A DNA stretch of 64,000 nucleotides. Origin: Emiliania huxleyi CCMP1516 (lineage: Eukaryota > Haptophyta > Isochrysidales > Noelaerhabdaceae). The position numbers and the translations under genes are program-made. The DNA is taken from contig NW_005201213.1 in the NCBI RefSeq assembly GCF_000372725.1, positions 74,316 through 138,315 on the forward strand. Reading direction: 5' to 3'. Positions within the stretch are counted from its first letter, which is position 1; each line of letters opens with the position of its first letter. Below are positions 40,861-51,705 of this stretch, one piece after another. Under the pieces are notes generated by a model. The model was not told the DNA's origin. It worked only from the letters and a program-made list of their open reading frames with translations, and searched no databases.

Positions 40861-43800
40861 CTCCGCCTCCGCTTCCGCCCTCATCCTCGCCTCCTCCCTC
40901 TCCCTTGCCGCCTCCTCCCTCGCCCTCGCCTCCGCCTCCTCCCTTGCCCGCGATGCCGCCTCCGCCTCCTCCGCCGCCCGCGCCGCCGCCTCCGCCTCCT
41001 CCGATGCCCGCGCCGCCCGCGCCTCCTCCGCCGCCCGCGCCTCCTCCGCCGCCCGCGCCTCGTCCGCCGCCCGCGCCGCCGCCTCTGCCTGCCTCGCCGC
41101 CGCCTTCTCCTCCTTCTGCCGCTGCCGCTTCAGCGGCTTGGCCAGGTCATCGCGCAGCAGCCGCGCCGCCCGCAGCGCCTCCGAGCCGTTGGCGGCGTCG
41201 ACGTTCGCGTTGATCGCCGCCCTGAGCGCCTCGAGATCGGCGTCGCCTCGGCCGCACGCCTCAACCGCCTCGCGCAGCGCAGCCTCGGCAGCATCGCGCG
41301 CCTCCGCCGCCTCCGCAGCCGCTGCCGCCTCGCGTGCGGCTGCCGCGGCCTGTTCTACCACCGCCGTCTCCCCCTCAGCCTCTGCTGCGGTCGACGAGTG
41401 CTCCTCGAGGGCGCACACGCACGCGGCGTGGCCATTCTCCTCGGCCCAATGAAGCGCCGTGTTGCCGTTCGCATCGCGCGCCGCCGTGTCTGCGCCCGCC
41501 TGCAGCAAGCGCCGCACGACGGCGGTGCGGTTGAAGAAGGCGGCGCCCATCAGCGCGGTCCAGCCTTCGCTGCTCTGCAAGTTGACCTCAGCACCATGTC
41601 GTATCAGCAAGTCGACCACCCGCTCGTGGCCCTGGAGGGCGGCGAGCGTCAGCGCGGTGTAGCCATTGCTGTCCTGCAAGTTGACATCAGCGCCGTGCTG
41701 GAGCAACACCTCGACCACCCGCTCGTGGCCGTGGACGGCGGCTTTCATCAGCAGCGTGATGCCGCTCGTCTCGCCCTTCTCGTACGTCGCGTCGGCCCGC
41801 CCGCCGCCCTCGAGCCACGCCAGCACCGCCTCCTCCTTGCCTCCCTCAGCCGCTGCCACGACCGCGTCGGGGGCTGCCACGCCGCCGCTCGACGCCCGCC
41901 CCGCCGCCGCCGCCGGAGATAGCGTCTTCGCGACTCTCGGTCCAGCCGAGGAAGCGCCGCCGGAGGAAGCGCCGCCTGCGCCTGCGCCGCCGGCTGCCGC
42001 CGCAATGGGCCGTCCCGCCACCACCGACTCCTTGACGTGCTGCCGGAAGGCCTCGACGCACTCGGCGTGGCCCCTCTCCTTGGCCCAATGCAGCGCCGTC
42101 ATGCCGCTCTCACTGCGCACCGCCGTGTCTGCGCCCGCCCGCAGCAAGCACCGCACGACGGCGGGGTGGTTGAAGGCGGCGGCGCCGATCAGCGCGGTCA
42201 AGCCGTTGCTGCTCTGCAGGTTGACCTCAGCACCGCGCCGTATCAGCAAATCGACCACCCGCTCGTGGCCATAGTGGGCGGCGCCCATCAGCGCGGTGCT
42301 GCTGACGCTGTCCTGCAGGTTGACCTCAGCGCCGCGCTGGAGCAGCAGCTCGACCACCCGCTCGTGGCCTTCGCTGGCGGCGTCCATCAGCGCGGAGTCG
42401 CCCTCGCTGCTCTGCAGGTTGATCTCCGCGCCGCGCTGCAGCAACAGCTCGACCAGCCGCTCGTGGCCGTGGTTGGCGGCGCCCATCAGCAGCGTGAGGC
42501 CGCTCACCTCGCCCTTCTCGTACGTCGCGTCGGCCCGCCCGCCGCTGTCAAGCCACGCCAGCACAGCCTCCTCCTCGCCCCGCTCAGCTGCTGCCACGAC
42601 CGCATCGGGGGCTGTCGCGACACCGCTCGACGCCCGCTCCGCCGCCACCGCTGGAGACAGCGTCTTTGCAACTCTCGGTCCAGCCGAGGAAGCGCCGCCG
42701 GAGGAAGCGCCGCCTGCGCCTGCGCCGCCGGCTGCCGCCGCAATGGGCCGTCCCGCCACCACCGACTCCTTGACGTGCTGCCGGAAGGCCTCGACGCACT
42801 CGGCGTGGCCCTTCTCCTTGGCCCAACGCAGCGCCGTCTTGCCGCTCATACCGCGCGCCGCCGTGTCTGCGCCCGCCCGCAGCAAGCACCGCACGACGGC
42901 GGGGTGGTTGAAGAAGGCGGCGTTCATCAGCGCGGTGGAGCCTTTGCTGCTCTGCAAGTTGACCTCTGCGCCGTGCTGCAGCAGCAGCTCGACCACCCGC
43001 TCCTGGCCGTAGCGGGCGGCGTGCATAAGCGCGGTAGCGCCGTTGCTGTTCTGCAGGTTGACCTCAGCGCCGTGCCGCAGCAGCAGCTCGACCACCCGCT
43101 CGTGGCCCTGGAGGGCGGCGCCCATCAGCGCGGTGACGCCGCCGCTGTTCTGCTGGTTGATCTCAGCGCCGCGCCGCAGCAGCAGCTCGACCACCCGTTC
43201 GTGGCCCTGGAGGGCGGCGCCCATCAGCGCGGTGCCGCCGTCGCTGCTCTGCAGGTTGATCTCCGCGCCGCGCTGCAGCAACAGCTCGACCAGCCGCTCG
43301 TGGCCGTGGTTGGCGGCGCCCATCAGCAGCGTGAGGCCGCTCACCTCGCCCTTCTCGTACGTCGCGTTGACCCGCCCGCCGCCCTCGAGCCACGCCAGCA
43401 CCGCCTCCTCCTCGCCTCGCTGAGCTGCTGCGACGACCGCATCGGAGACTGCCACGCCGCCGCTCGACGCCCGCCCCGCCGCCGCCGCCGGAGATAGCGT
43501 CTCCGCGACTCTCGATCCAGCCGAGGAAGCGCCGCCGGAGGAAGCGCCGCCTGCGCCTGCGCCGCCGGCTGCCATCGCCGTGGGCCGTGCCGCCACGACC
43601 GACTCCTTGACGTGCTGCCGGAACGCCTCGACGCACTCGGTGTGGCCTTGATCGTTGGCCCAATGCAGCGCCGTCTTGCCGCTCGCACTGCGCGCCGCGG
43701 TGTCTGCGCCTGCCTGCAGCAAGCGCCGCACGACGGCGGGGCGGTTGAAGAGGGCGGCGTACATCAGCGCGGTGTAGCCGTTGCTGTTCTGCAGGTTGAT

Positions 43801-45099
43801 CTCAGCGCCGCGCCGAATCAGCAAATCGACCACTTGCTCGTTGCCGTTGCCGGCGGCGCAGATCAGCGCGGTGCGGCCGTCGCTGTCCCGCAGGTTGACC
43901 TCAGCGCCGTGCCGTATCAGCAGCTCGACCACCCGCTCGTGGCCTCGGAATGCGGCGAACATCAGCGCGGTGCTGCCGTTGCTACTCTGCAGGTTGGCCT
44001 CTGCGCCGTGCTGCAGCAGCAGCTCGACCACCCGCTCGTGGCCTTTGACGGCGGCGTCCATCAGCGCGGTGATGCCGTTACTGTTCTGCAGGTTGAGCTC
44101 AGCGCCGCGCTGCAGCAGTAACTCGACCACCCGCTCGTGGCCTTCCTGGGCGGCGTTCATCAGCGCGGTGTGGCCGATGCTGTTCTGCAAGTTGACCCCC
44201 GCGCCGCGCCGTATCAGCAGCTCGACCAACCGCTCGTGGCCGTAGTTGGCGGCGCCCATCAGCAGCGTGAGGCCGCTCGCCTTGCCTCTCTCGTACGTCG
44301 CGTCGGCCCGCCCGCCACTGTCGAGCCACGCCAGCACCGCCTCCTCCTCGCCACGCTCCGCTGCTGCGCTAACCGCATCGGAGGCTGCCGCGGCACCGCT
44401 CGACACCGCCGGCGACAATTTACTCGGCCGCACCCGCACGCTCTCGCCGCCGCCCTCGAGCGCCACCGCGTACCGCCCGCCCTCGAAGCTCTGTGCCACG
44501 CCCCGCTGCCCGTTCAGCTCGGGGCGGGCCGAGAGCCCGCCGAGCACGACTCGCTGGCCGAGCAGCGGCGCGTCCACCGCTGCCGCTGCCGCGCCCGAGG
44601 AAGCGCCGCCCGCCCCTGCCCGGCCGTCTGCAGCCGCCGCCGCCTCCGACAAAACCTTGACGCACTCGGCGTGGCCCTTCTCCTTGGCAAACTGCAGCGC
44701 CGTCTTGCCGTGAAGAGTGCGCGCCGCGTCTGCGCCCGCCCGCAGCAAGCGCTGCACGACGGCGGGGTGGTTGAGGAGGGCGGCGATCATCAGCGCGGTG
44801 CCGCCGTTGCTGTTCTGCAGGTTGACATCAGCACCGTGCTGCAGCAGCAGCTCGACCACCCGCTCGTGGCCGTAGCCGGCGGCGGTCACCAGCAGCGTGA
44901 GGCCGCTGATGCCGTCTCTCTCGTACGTCGCGTCGGCCCGCCCGCCGCCCTCGAGCCACGCCAGCACCGCCTCCTCCTCGCCACGCTCAGCCGCTAGCAC
45001 GGCCGCATCCGAGCAGCTCAGGGAACCAGCACCCACCATGGTCCCCGCTGTGTCGGCCCCGTGAACCGTCAGCTGTGAGAGCTCCTGTGTGTCTCTCAC
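39364..45099 (-). CDS. Giant ankyrin-repeat / protein kinase / RING protein
   Basis: 1911 codons in a single uninterrupted frame. Met1 at 45099 (MRDTQELSQ) or Met21 at 45039 (MVGAGSL). The first about 1200 residues hold five ankyrin blocks, each opening with an A-x2-RGEEEAVLAWL-type helix and then 3-7 ANK units (HERVVELLLQHGAEVNLQNS style), ending AECVEAFRQHVKESVV. After the first block is a module LGQRVVLGGL...LNGQRGVAQSFEGGRY. Then come an Ala/Glu coiled coil, a kinase domain at about 1510-1790 (VGEGGFGRVYR, FAVK, LHRDVSAGNIL, ADVGLA with DVG instead of DFG), a C3HC4 RING at about 1800-1840 (CDLCYDAP, CGHALYC, CPACRQP) and an RGG-rich tail. Kinase type resembles IRAK/plant RLK cytoplasmic kinases. 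A phosphorylation-linked E3 is a reasonable inference. Confidence 0.9.
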
Positions 45100-45615
45100 A
45101 CCCTCACTGTCGGCGTATGCGTGCTTCTTGTTTTCTTATCACCCTATCTGTGAAGAGTGCGTAAGGGGTTGTTTTTGTCATGAGCTTGCCTGCGGCGAGG
45201 GCGGTCGAGTGCACGGAGCTAAGTGCCTCGCCGTCCTCGCAGGAGTCGCTTAGGCGGCTCCCGCGTGGTGTACACCTGTGTTAGTGCCAGTGCGCACCAG
45301 TCCCGTGCCTATAGTGTCGTGCGAGGAGTTGTTCGTAAGATTCTTTTTGTCAGTGGACAGTGCGCGCCAGTCCCGTGCCCAGGTACACCACAGGCAAAAA
45401 GAATTTTAGAAGAGGCGCGGCACCGGCTGAGACGGAAGGGGGGGGGGGGGCAACATGGCACGGATGCTGCATTTCCGAGCGTCAACATTTCACGACATCT
45501 GGTGGCTCCATCCGAAGCCGTTGTCGACAAAGTTCAGAGGTTCGCGAGAGTTGAACTCTACCCAGCTGCCGAGGTGGGCTGATAGCGGCGTGGCCAGCAA
45601 GAGTGTAACAGAGGG
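45100..45615. other. Intergenic, no gene
   Basis: Contains a 19-bp phrase repeated at about 45290 and 45363 (GTGCGCACCAGTCCCGTGCC and close variant) and a G run at 45438-45450. Nothing coding is recognised. Confidence 0.5.
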
Positions 45616-46338
45616 CTAGGCTGGTACGTTAGCTGGTGGCCGAGTAGGAGCTGCCACCCCCATGCGGCGTGCGGCACGCACGAGCCGCGCCACCGCGATT
45701 CGGCGTCGGAGGTGCTGCCACCGCCGCCGGAACAACCCCGCGTCGCAGGGCACCGCTCCCATGCCACAGAGCACGAGGCGTAAGCTCACCCTGCGGTGCT
45801 CCTCCGATGGATAGAGTGGCACCGCCACCGTGTCGAAGAGGGTGTACGGCGGCTGCCGCAGCACCTGCGGCGTGTGTTGAACCAAGGAGCGGAAAGGAAC
45901 GCCGCCACGGGCGGGCTCCTGCTCGTGGACCATGGCGATGGCGATGCGCCGGTCCATCGCCGCTTGTACGAGGCGCGCGACGGCGCCGCCGGCGTCCAGA
46001 AAGGTCTTGTCGTTCAGGTAGAGCATGAACACGACGTGGCCCTCCGGGGCCGCATTGGCGAGCGCCTCCTCCGCCTCGCGGATTGTGACTACATCGGCGT
46101 TGGCAGCCAGGCCGCGCCCCTGCCTCGCGCTCGCCGCCGACTTGATCTCTTCCGACAATTCGAAAGCGCCCTCGTTGTCACGGCAGTGTAGGAGGGTGAC
46201 AGGTCCGCTGAGGGCGACGGGCACCACCTCCCCGGGCACCGTCACGCCTGCTGCAAGCTCGGCCGTGCGCCTCTCATTTGTGTCACACCACGCGGAACGC
46301 ATCTCCATCGCTTCGGTGAAGGGGGTGAACCGTGCCAT
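45616..46338 (-). CDS. TIR-like domain protein
   Basis: 240 codons. The core (about residues 45-175) reads GPVTLLHCRDNEGAFELSEE, VVFMLYLNDKTFL, LVQAAMDRRIAIAMVHEQEP, FRSLVQHTPQVL, YTLFDTVAVPL, VSLRLVLCGMGAVP. This alternating strand/helix order is the TIR-like module common in algal and oomycete proteins, which usually sits beside repeats or kinases; TIR folds act as scaffolds or NAD-cleaving enzymes. A basic helix follows (FRRRWQHLRRRIAVARLV). The first about 25 residues (MARFTPFTEAMEMRS) are the antisense of a conserved coding fragment on the other strand (46255-46387), so the true start may be further in, or in an upstream exon. Role unknown. Confidence 0.55.
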   Translation of the reverse strand: MARFTPFTEAMEMRSAWCDTNERRTAELAAGVTVPGEVVPVALSGPVTLLHCRDNEGAFELSEEIKSAASARQGRGLAANADVVTIREAEEALANAAPEGHVVFMLYLNDKTFLDAGGAVARLVQAAMDRRIAIAMVHEQEPARGGVPFRSLVQHTPQVLRQPPYTLFDTVAVPLYPSEEHRRVSLRLVLCGMGAVPCDAGLFRRRWQHLRRRIAVARLVRAARRMGVAAPTRPPANVPA

Positions 46339-46387
46339 CCTCGATCGCCGTGCAAAGCTCGCTTCCGAGCTCTCACGCCGCGCGTAG
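46255..46387 (+). pseudogene. Fragment of the SHHAERIS-type C-terminal family
   Basis: Reads SFVSHHAERISIASVKGVNR then AILDRRAKLASELSRRA and a TAG stop. Compared with the 51.3-kb copy most nucleotide changes are at third positions (TCA/TCC, CAC/CAT, GCG/GCA, GAA/GAG, CGT/CGC), so this plus-strand frame evolved as coding sequence. It lacks the 3' tail and target duplication of the mobile copies. Confidence 0.55.
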
Positions 46388-48820
46388 GGCCCTTAGGGGC
46401 CTAGAGAACACAACCCCCTCTCTCTTTTCTCCCAGTAAGCTATAAGTACGTACGCTATTACGAGAAGAAGCCGACGGGAGTTCATTATAGCTCCGAGTAG
46501 AGGGGGCGGTCTGCTGCTAGGGGAAACCCGGAGCGCGGAGCCAACCCTCGGAGACCCGTGTTTACTTTAAGGCCCTTGCCCTGCGAACGCGCGCCCCCCC
46601 CTAGCTAGGGGTCAGGGCTCTCTAGCCCGTAGCCCGATGCCAATCATCCGGCCCGCTGGGTGTGCTTCTTAGCCCCCCGGCCCTGGATGTGCGGTTACTG
46701 ACTGCACTCCAAGTGCTCCAAGTTGTGGTAATTCTTTCTTTCTGCACACGCGATTTCACCTTCCGTTCGGATCGGGGGGGGGGTAGGCGCGTGCTAACCA
46801 CCCCAGAGGTGGGGCAGTGAGCGGTGGCCTGCTGAGGAAGGCGCGCGGGCCACCGCTGGAGGTAATTGATGGTCGGCTCGTGGTCGAACTTGATGGAGCC
46901 ATCCGGATTGTCGCGCCAGCAATCCTTGTTGCAGCCGAGCTCGGGGTCGGTGACGATCTGCCGCTGGCTCCCCGTCAGTGGCTGCATCGAGTGCCGGCCC
47001 ATGAGCGCTGCCAACTCGTCCTGTGCGAGTGGGCAGCCGCTCCGGAGCGCGAGCGTCAGCCTCGCCATGTCCGCTTGCGACGGAAGCATGCACGCGATGA
47101 ACTCGAAGAGCGATCGCTCGCCAAAGATAGGGTGCCCACAGGACCCCAAAAAAAGAAAAGAAAGGTGACGAGGCGTGCCGTGTGCCAGCAGAGTTGGGCG
47201 CGCGCGGCGCGACGGCGCCCGCGAGGGAAGGCGCGGGTGCAGCGGCCGCCGGCGGTCGTACCGCCCGTCCCCCCTCGGCGTTATTTGTCTCTGTCGTCTC
47301 CGCCTCCCCAATCTCGGGATCCTGGGCACGGCGCTCATCTGCGCCCCGGTCCCCGCCTCGCCCTCGCTGTCGTCTCTCTCCTCTTCTTCCTCCTGTACGA
47401 GTCATTCTTCGGAGACCGTACAGCTGTGCATCGCATCGATCTTCCTTTTCGTGGGAGCCAGCTGGTGGGAGCACTAGCTTGAAGCCCGCCCAGCAGCTCC
47501 CTAAGTCGTTAGTATCACCCGTTTCGCTCGCCCACTGCCGCTCCCTGCTCCCGGGGGGGGCGCAGCTTTCCGCACGATCGGGCACAGCGGGTGAGGCCTC
47601 GCTCTATTGCCGCCCTCGCCGCCGCGTATCTCGCGTGGCGAGTAGGTAAGGACCCGAGCGAGTCGACCTCTTGTTGAGTGCGCGCCGAGCGACATGGCCA
47701 GCTCTCCAGCTCGTCGTTTGGTCACCAGGAGTGGAGCGAAAGCCGCCTGAACCTCAGGACGTGCCACGTGGACCCATCCTTCCTTGTCCCACTTATCGAA
47801 TTTGCCGAGGCGAGAGTACTCGTCCGAATTCCGGCGTTTTTCATATTTCCCACCCTACTACACTATTCCCGCGTGAGGGGTCACCACTGCATAGTGCGAT
47901 TGGTCCTGCCGCGCACACCACAAAACGTATTTAGCAAACAACAATAGACGTCCAGGCTCACACAGTTGACACGGTCGGGGAAAGTCGAGCTTCTCCGCAT
48001 GACTCGCTTTTTGGAGATACCGCTTCCCGGAGGCATGCTTGTTTCCTTTTGACGTCTGCGCCTTGTCTGTCGTGTGAATCGTGCGTGTGCGAGAGCCTTT
48101 TGTTGTGAAATTCCTTTTGACAGGGGGGGGGGGGGGGGAGGAACCTCTTCGTCCCAAGTGCCAAGAGCGCGCGCCAGCCTGTGTGTGCAGTCTCAAATAG
48201 ATAGCGCCTCCCAATCGCCACCACGCACCATGGCGCTGCGCGAACAGCGCCGGGCGATGACGGCTATTACTTACCTGTTGGCTCTCTTCACAACAGGCTG
48301 TGTGTTTTGACCCTGTTGTTCGCTTGCTGATATGTGTCGTCTGATGTGTCACTGTGTGCGTCATATCAGTCTTGATAACAAGTACGGTCGATCCGTCAAA
48401 GCGATACACTCGTTCCTATCACATATTCTCCCACCCACCGGGACGCAAAACGCTCTCGGCGAGAGCCACAAGAAGGCGTCCACACAGCAAGCCGCTCGTC
48501 GGACAGGCGTGCTCGCTCGATGCCGGCGAGCGCATTGCGCACGCTTTGGACGGTGGCGAAGCCAAAAACACCGATGGTGGCCGTCCGCTGGCGTGAGCGG
48601 CGGCGGTCGAGACCTCACCCTTCTCGCCGACGACCCAACTTACGCGGAACAACCCAGGCCCAACCCAACCCAAAAAGTACGATTCTCCTGTTGGGCCCTC
48701 GGCAACGTTTGTCGGAGCATAGAACCGGCCTCTCTAGAGCTGAACTTCTCCCTTCCTCTGCTTGTGTGCGCCTGCGGCGCGATTTTCCCTCCCTATCCTC
48801 TTCACAGCGGGGGTTTGACT
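46388..48820. other. Mostly non-coding; possible minus-strand exon at about 46794-47168
   Basis: On the minus strand a stretch reads GHPIFGERSLFEFIACMLPS, ARLTLALRSGCPLAQDELAA and KDCWRDNPDGSIKFDHEP, protein-like but unrecognised. A basic, charged stretch lies 5' of it (about 47200-47480). From 47500 to 48820 I see no gene. A G homopolymer is at about 48124-48138. Confidence 0.35.
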
Positions 48821-48828
48821 TCTTTGAG

Positions 48829-49270
48829 AGAGAGAGATTTTTAGCAATACCAAACAAATCTAACACTCACACGTCATTTGGGGCCTGCCTGGAGCCCTGT
48901 TCACGCGCGCGCGAGACGTGCAGACAGGGTTGCCAGGTGAGAGCGAATGGCGCGGTTCACGCCTCGCACAACAGAGAGAGAGATGCGCTCTGCATGGTGG
49001 GACATAAAAGAGAGCGAGTACTTGGGCGAGTAGGCCGTGCGGTCGACGCTGCCGCGCGCGACTTTGCGCGCGAGGCGGCGCAGCTTGAGAACGGCGGTGG
49101 GCGAGAAGCCGCCGCCGAACGTCTCGTGGAGCAGCAGGTTGAAGTTGTTGCGCTTGACAAAGATCGCGTCGTGGTAGAAACCGCGATGCGCCTTGACGTA
49201 GCCGTGGCCGGTCTTGTGGGAGAAGGGTTGGCCGGGCTGCCCGCGCGTTGCAGCCCTTTTTTTTGTTTTG
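48829..49270 (-). mobile_element. CAAACA...CTCTCT element, copy 2 (442 bp)
   Basis: Flanked on the plus strand by the 8-bp duplication TCTTTGAG (48821-48828, 49271-49278). In sense (minus) it begins CAAAACAAAAAAAAAGGGCT, then encodes KTGHGYVKAHRGFYHDAIFV, KRNNFNLLLHETFGGG, AVLKLRRLARKVARG and SHHAERISLSVVRGVNRAI with a stop near 48898, followed by the tail ending GGTATTGCTAAAAATCTCTC. Coding frame intact over about 110 residues. Confidence 0.85.
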
Positions 49271-49388
49271 TCTTTGAGTCCCTCTCCTTCGCTCTTCAGG
49301 GGCGCTGGCGCCGGCAACATCTGCTTGGAGGGCAACATCTGCTTGGCGTGAGGAGTGGGGAGGGTGTCTGTGGTGGGCTGTAGTCCTA

Positions 49389-49420
49389 CTACTACTACTA
49401 CACACACACACACACACACG
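49389..49420. repeat. (ACT)n(AC)n microsatellite
   Basis: Five ACT units followed by about nine CA units. Confidence 0.85.
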
Positions 49421-49525
49421 CGGCTTGTTGGCCCTCTTCACAGCAGGCTGTGTTTCAAGGCCTGTTCTGCGCTCGCTCACCGCCGGGCGCCCAGCTTCTC
49501 GCCACTGCCTCGTCCTTGTCCTGGC

Positions 49526-50578
49526 ATGTCGGCGTCCGGCGCCTTCCCGGCGGCAGCGGGGACGTCATCCAGCAAAGCCGGCGCTCCTGCGCCCGCCGCG
49601 TCGGGCCAGTCCGTCAACAAGCGGTGCGTGCGCGCGCGCCCCCTCCACACGCGCGCGAGCACAGGAGCTGCCCGGACCGCCGCAAGAGAGGCTGAGCAGA
49701 GGAGAAAAGGGGGCGCGCGCGCTGTGGTCTGTGCGGGCGGCGCAAGCCATTTTGGCGCGGCGAGGCGCGTCCCCGCCGCCCTGCGCCCCGCATGACTGAG
49801 CTGCCCTGGCGCGTCCCGCTGCGCAGGCTGCAGTCGGAGCTCATGTCGCTCATGATGGGCGGCGACGCGGGCATCTCTGCGTTCCCTGACGGGGACAACA
49901 TCTTTCAGTGGACGGGCACGATCACGGGCGGCGCTGGGACGGTGCGCCGCTGTGAGGCCTCGCGATCCGCCGCAGCGCTGCTGCGCGCGCACGCAACGCT
50001 CTTGCATCGCGCGCGCTGACGCCGCGCTCCCTCGCAGGTGTACGAGGGCCTCACCTTCAAGCTGTCGCTCAAATTCCCGACTGGCTACCCGTACGAGGCG
50101 CCCGCGGTCACCTTCAACCCGCCCAGCTGCTTCCACCCCAACGTGGACCAGTACGGCAACATCTGCTTGGACATCCTCAAGGAGAAGTGGTCGGCCGTGT
50201 ACAACGTGCGCACCATCCTCCTCTCCATCCAGTCGCTGCTTGGTGCGCGCCTCTCGGGAGACACACACACGCACACACGTACCGCGGAGGGGGAGCCAGC
50301 GCTCTCCCCCTTCCCCCTCGCCGCCTGCCCGAGTCTCGCTCACAAGCGCTCGGCGCGCCATCTCAGGGGATCCAAACCTCGACTCGCCGCTCAACGGGCA
50401 CGCCGCCTCGCTATGGCCGAACCAGGCTGACTTCAAAAAGGCGCGCCTCTCTCCGCGCCCGCGGAGCGGCTCGCGCCGCCGCTCCTCCGACCCCCTCTCC
50501 GACCCCCCCCTTCCCCCCATGGAGCAGGCGCTGCTCAAGCACAAGAGCAGCTTGCCCTCCGGCGAGCGGAGGCCGTAG
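49526..50578 (+). CDS. UBE2C: Ubiquitin-conjugating enzyme E2 C
   Basis: The E2 that works with the anaphase-promoting complex to ubiquitinate mitotic cyclins. Exons 49526-49623, 49827-49941, 50038-50242, 50367-50440 and 50528-50578 join to a protein collinear with human UBE2[13 protein letters not shown] leader, [20 protein letters not shown], the T/VYEGLTF junction, [33 protein letters not shown] (catalytic Cys in NICLD), [35 protein letters not shown]. The first three introns are GT-AG. The last joins FKK to ALLKHKSS and needs a GC donor (AAG/GCGCGC). Length (about 147 residues) is close to the family's usual catalytic domain, with a short tail. All catalytic-core motifs are present. Confidence 0.95.
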
Positions 50579-50851
50579 GACCGGCGCGCAGCCGCGGCGG
50601 CGGGCGATGCGGCGCCCAGGCCAACAGATGCCGCGGCGCGCTTAGAGAGCCCACGCGCGGAGCGGAGGGCGAGAGCAGAGCGCTCGGAGAGAGGTCGGGT
50701 GTAAGTCGGGGGCGATTCGCAGGGCCAGGGCGGGATGTGAGCTTGTTTGCGGGAGGCAGTGCGGGTTAACGCGCGACATGCAGAGTTGACTTTTAGAGGC
50801 TGATGCTGATGCTGTTCTACACACCTTGATCCTTGTGGCTTACAGATACAG

Positions 50852-51428
50852 CAAACAAGGACGCCCCTCCTCAAGACCTCGAGCTCAAGACCTCCTCGCC
50901 GGGCGTTGGCAACGCCTCGAGTGGCGGCACGCCCGCCTCCGTTGGCCACTCCTACGCCTTCGGCAACACCGAAGAAAAGGCCCGCCGCCTAAACATGGGC
51001 TGCAAGGCGCGCGGGCAGCCCGGCCAACCCTTCGACCACAACGGACCGGCCACACGGCTACGTCAAGGCGCATCGCGGTTTCTACCACGACGCGATCTTT
51101 GTCAAGCGCAACAACTTCAACCTGCTGCTCCACGAGACGTTCGGCGGCGGCTTCTCGCCCACCGCCGTTCTCAAGCTGCGCCGCCTCGCGCGCAAAGTCG
51201 CGCGCGGCAGCGTTGACCGCACGGCCTACTCGCCCAAGTACTCGCTCTCTTTTATGTCCCACCATGCAGAGCGCATCTCTCTCTCTGTTGTGCGAGGCGT
51301 GAACCGCGCCATTCGCTCTCACCTGGCAACCCTGTCTGCACGTCTCGCGCGCGCGTGAACAGGGCTCCAGGCCCCAAATGACGTGTGTGAGTGTTAGAGT
51401 TGTTTGGTATTGCTAAAAATCTCTCTCT
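50852..51428 (+). mobile_element. CAAACA...CTCTCT element, copy 3 (577 bp)
   Basis: Flanked by the 9-bp duplication CAGATACAG (50843-50851, 51429-51437). It starts CAAACAAGGACGCCCC and carries more 5' sequence than the other copies (SYAFGNTEEKARRLNMG-like frame), then the KAHRGFYHDAIFVKRNNF to LSARLARA region with a stop at about 51358 and the common tail. Small indels near 51035-51055 disturb the frame relative to copy 2. Confidence 0.9.
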
Positions 51429-51530
51429 CAGATACAGACCCCGTACTGCCCTTACACATCTGATCAGACATCTGTGAAGTGTCATCTCACCTTCCCCGTT
51501 CCCAAGATTCCGGACCGAACACTTTTACAC

Positions 51531-51637
51531 AATAAATAATAAATAAATACAACGGACATCCCAAGCTACGGCTGGGTCGAGGACAGACACGTCCCCACCT
51601 TTGCAGGATTTTGCAAAAGCGAGGGGGGAGGGCGCAT
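51531..51637 (-). mobile_element. 107-bp (TTTA)n-tailed retroposon
   Basis: Flanked by a 15-bp perfect duplication CGAACACTTTTACAC (51516-51530, 51638-51652). In sense (minus) it ends GGATGTCCGTTGTATTTATT followed by further TTTA. Length and 3' end resemble the 106-bp insertion at 23262. It lies about 70 bp upstream of the CPP1-like gene. Confidence 0.85.
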
Positions 51638-51705
51638 CGAACACTTTTACACGGCTCATTCCAAGGCCTAGTTTTTCTTTTTCGCTCCTGGCCTCTCTGA
51701 GCTCA

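Noticed and set aside
40700-41100. GCC/CTC-rich direct repeats as a CRISPR-like array
   Set aside because: They are codon repeats in the Ala/Glu coiled coil of the ankyrin-kinase gene; no spacers.
48520-49383. 287-codon plus-strand ORF over 48.5-49.4 kb
   Set aside because: It is the antisense of mobile-element copy 2 plus intergenic DNA; the conserved frame is on the minus strand.
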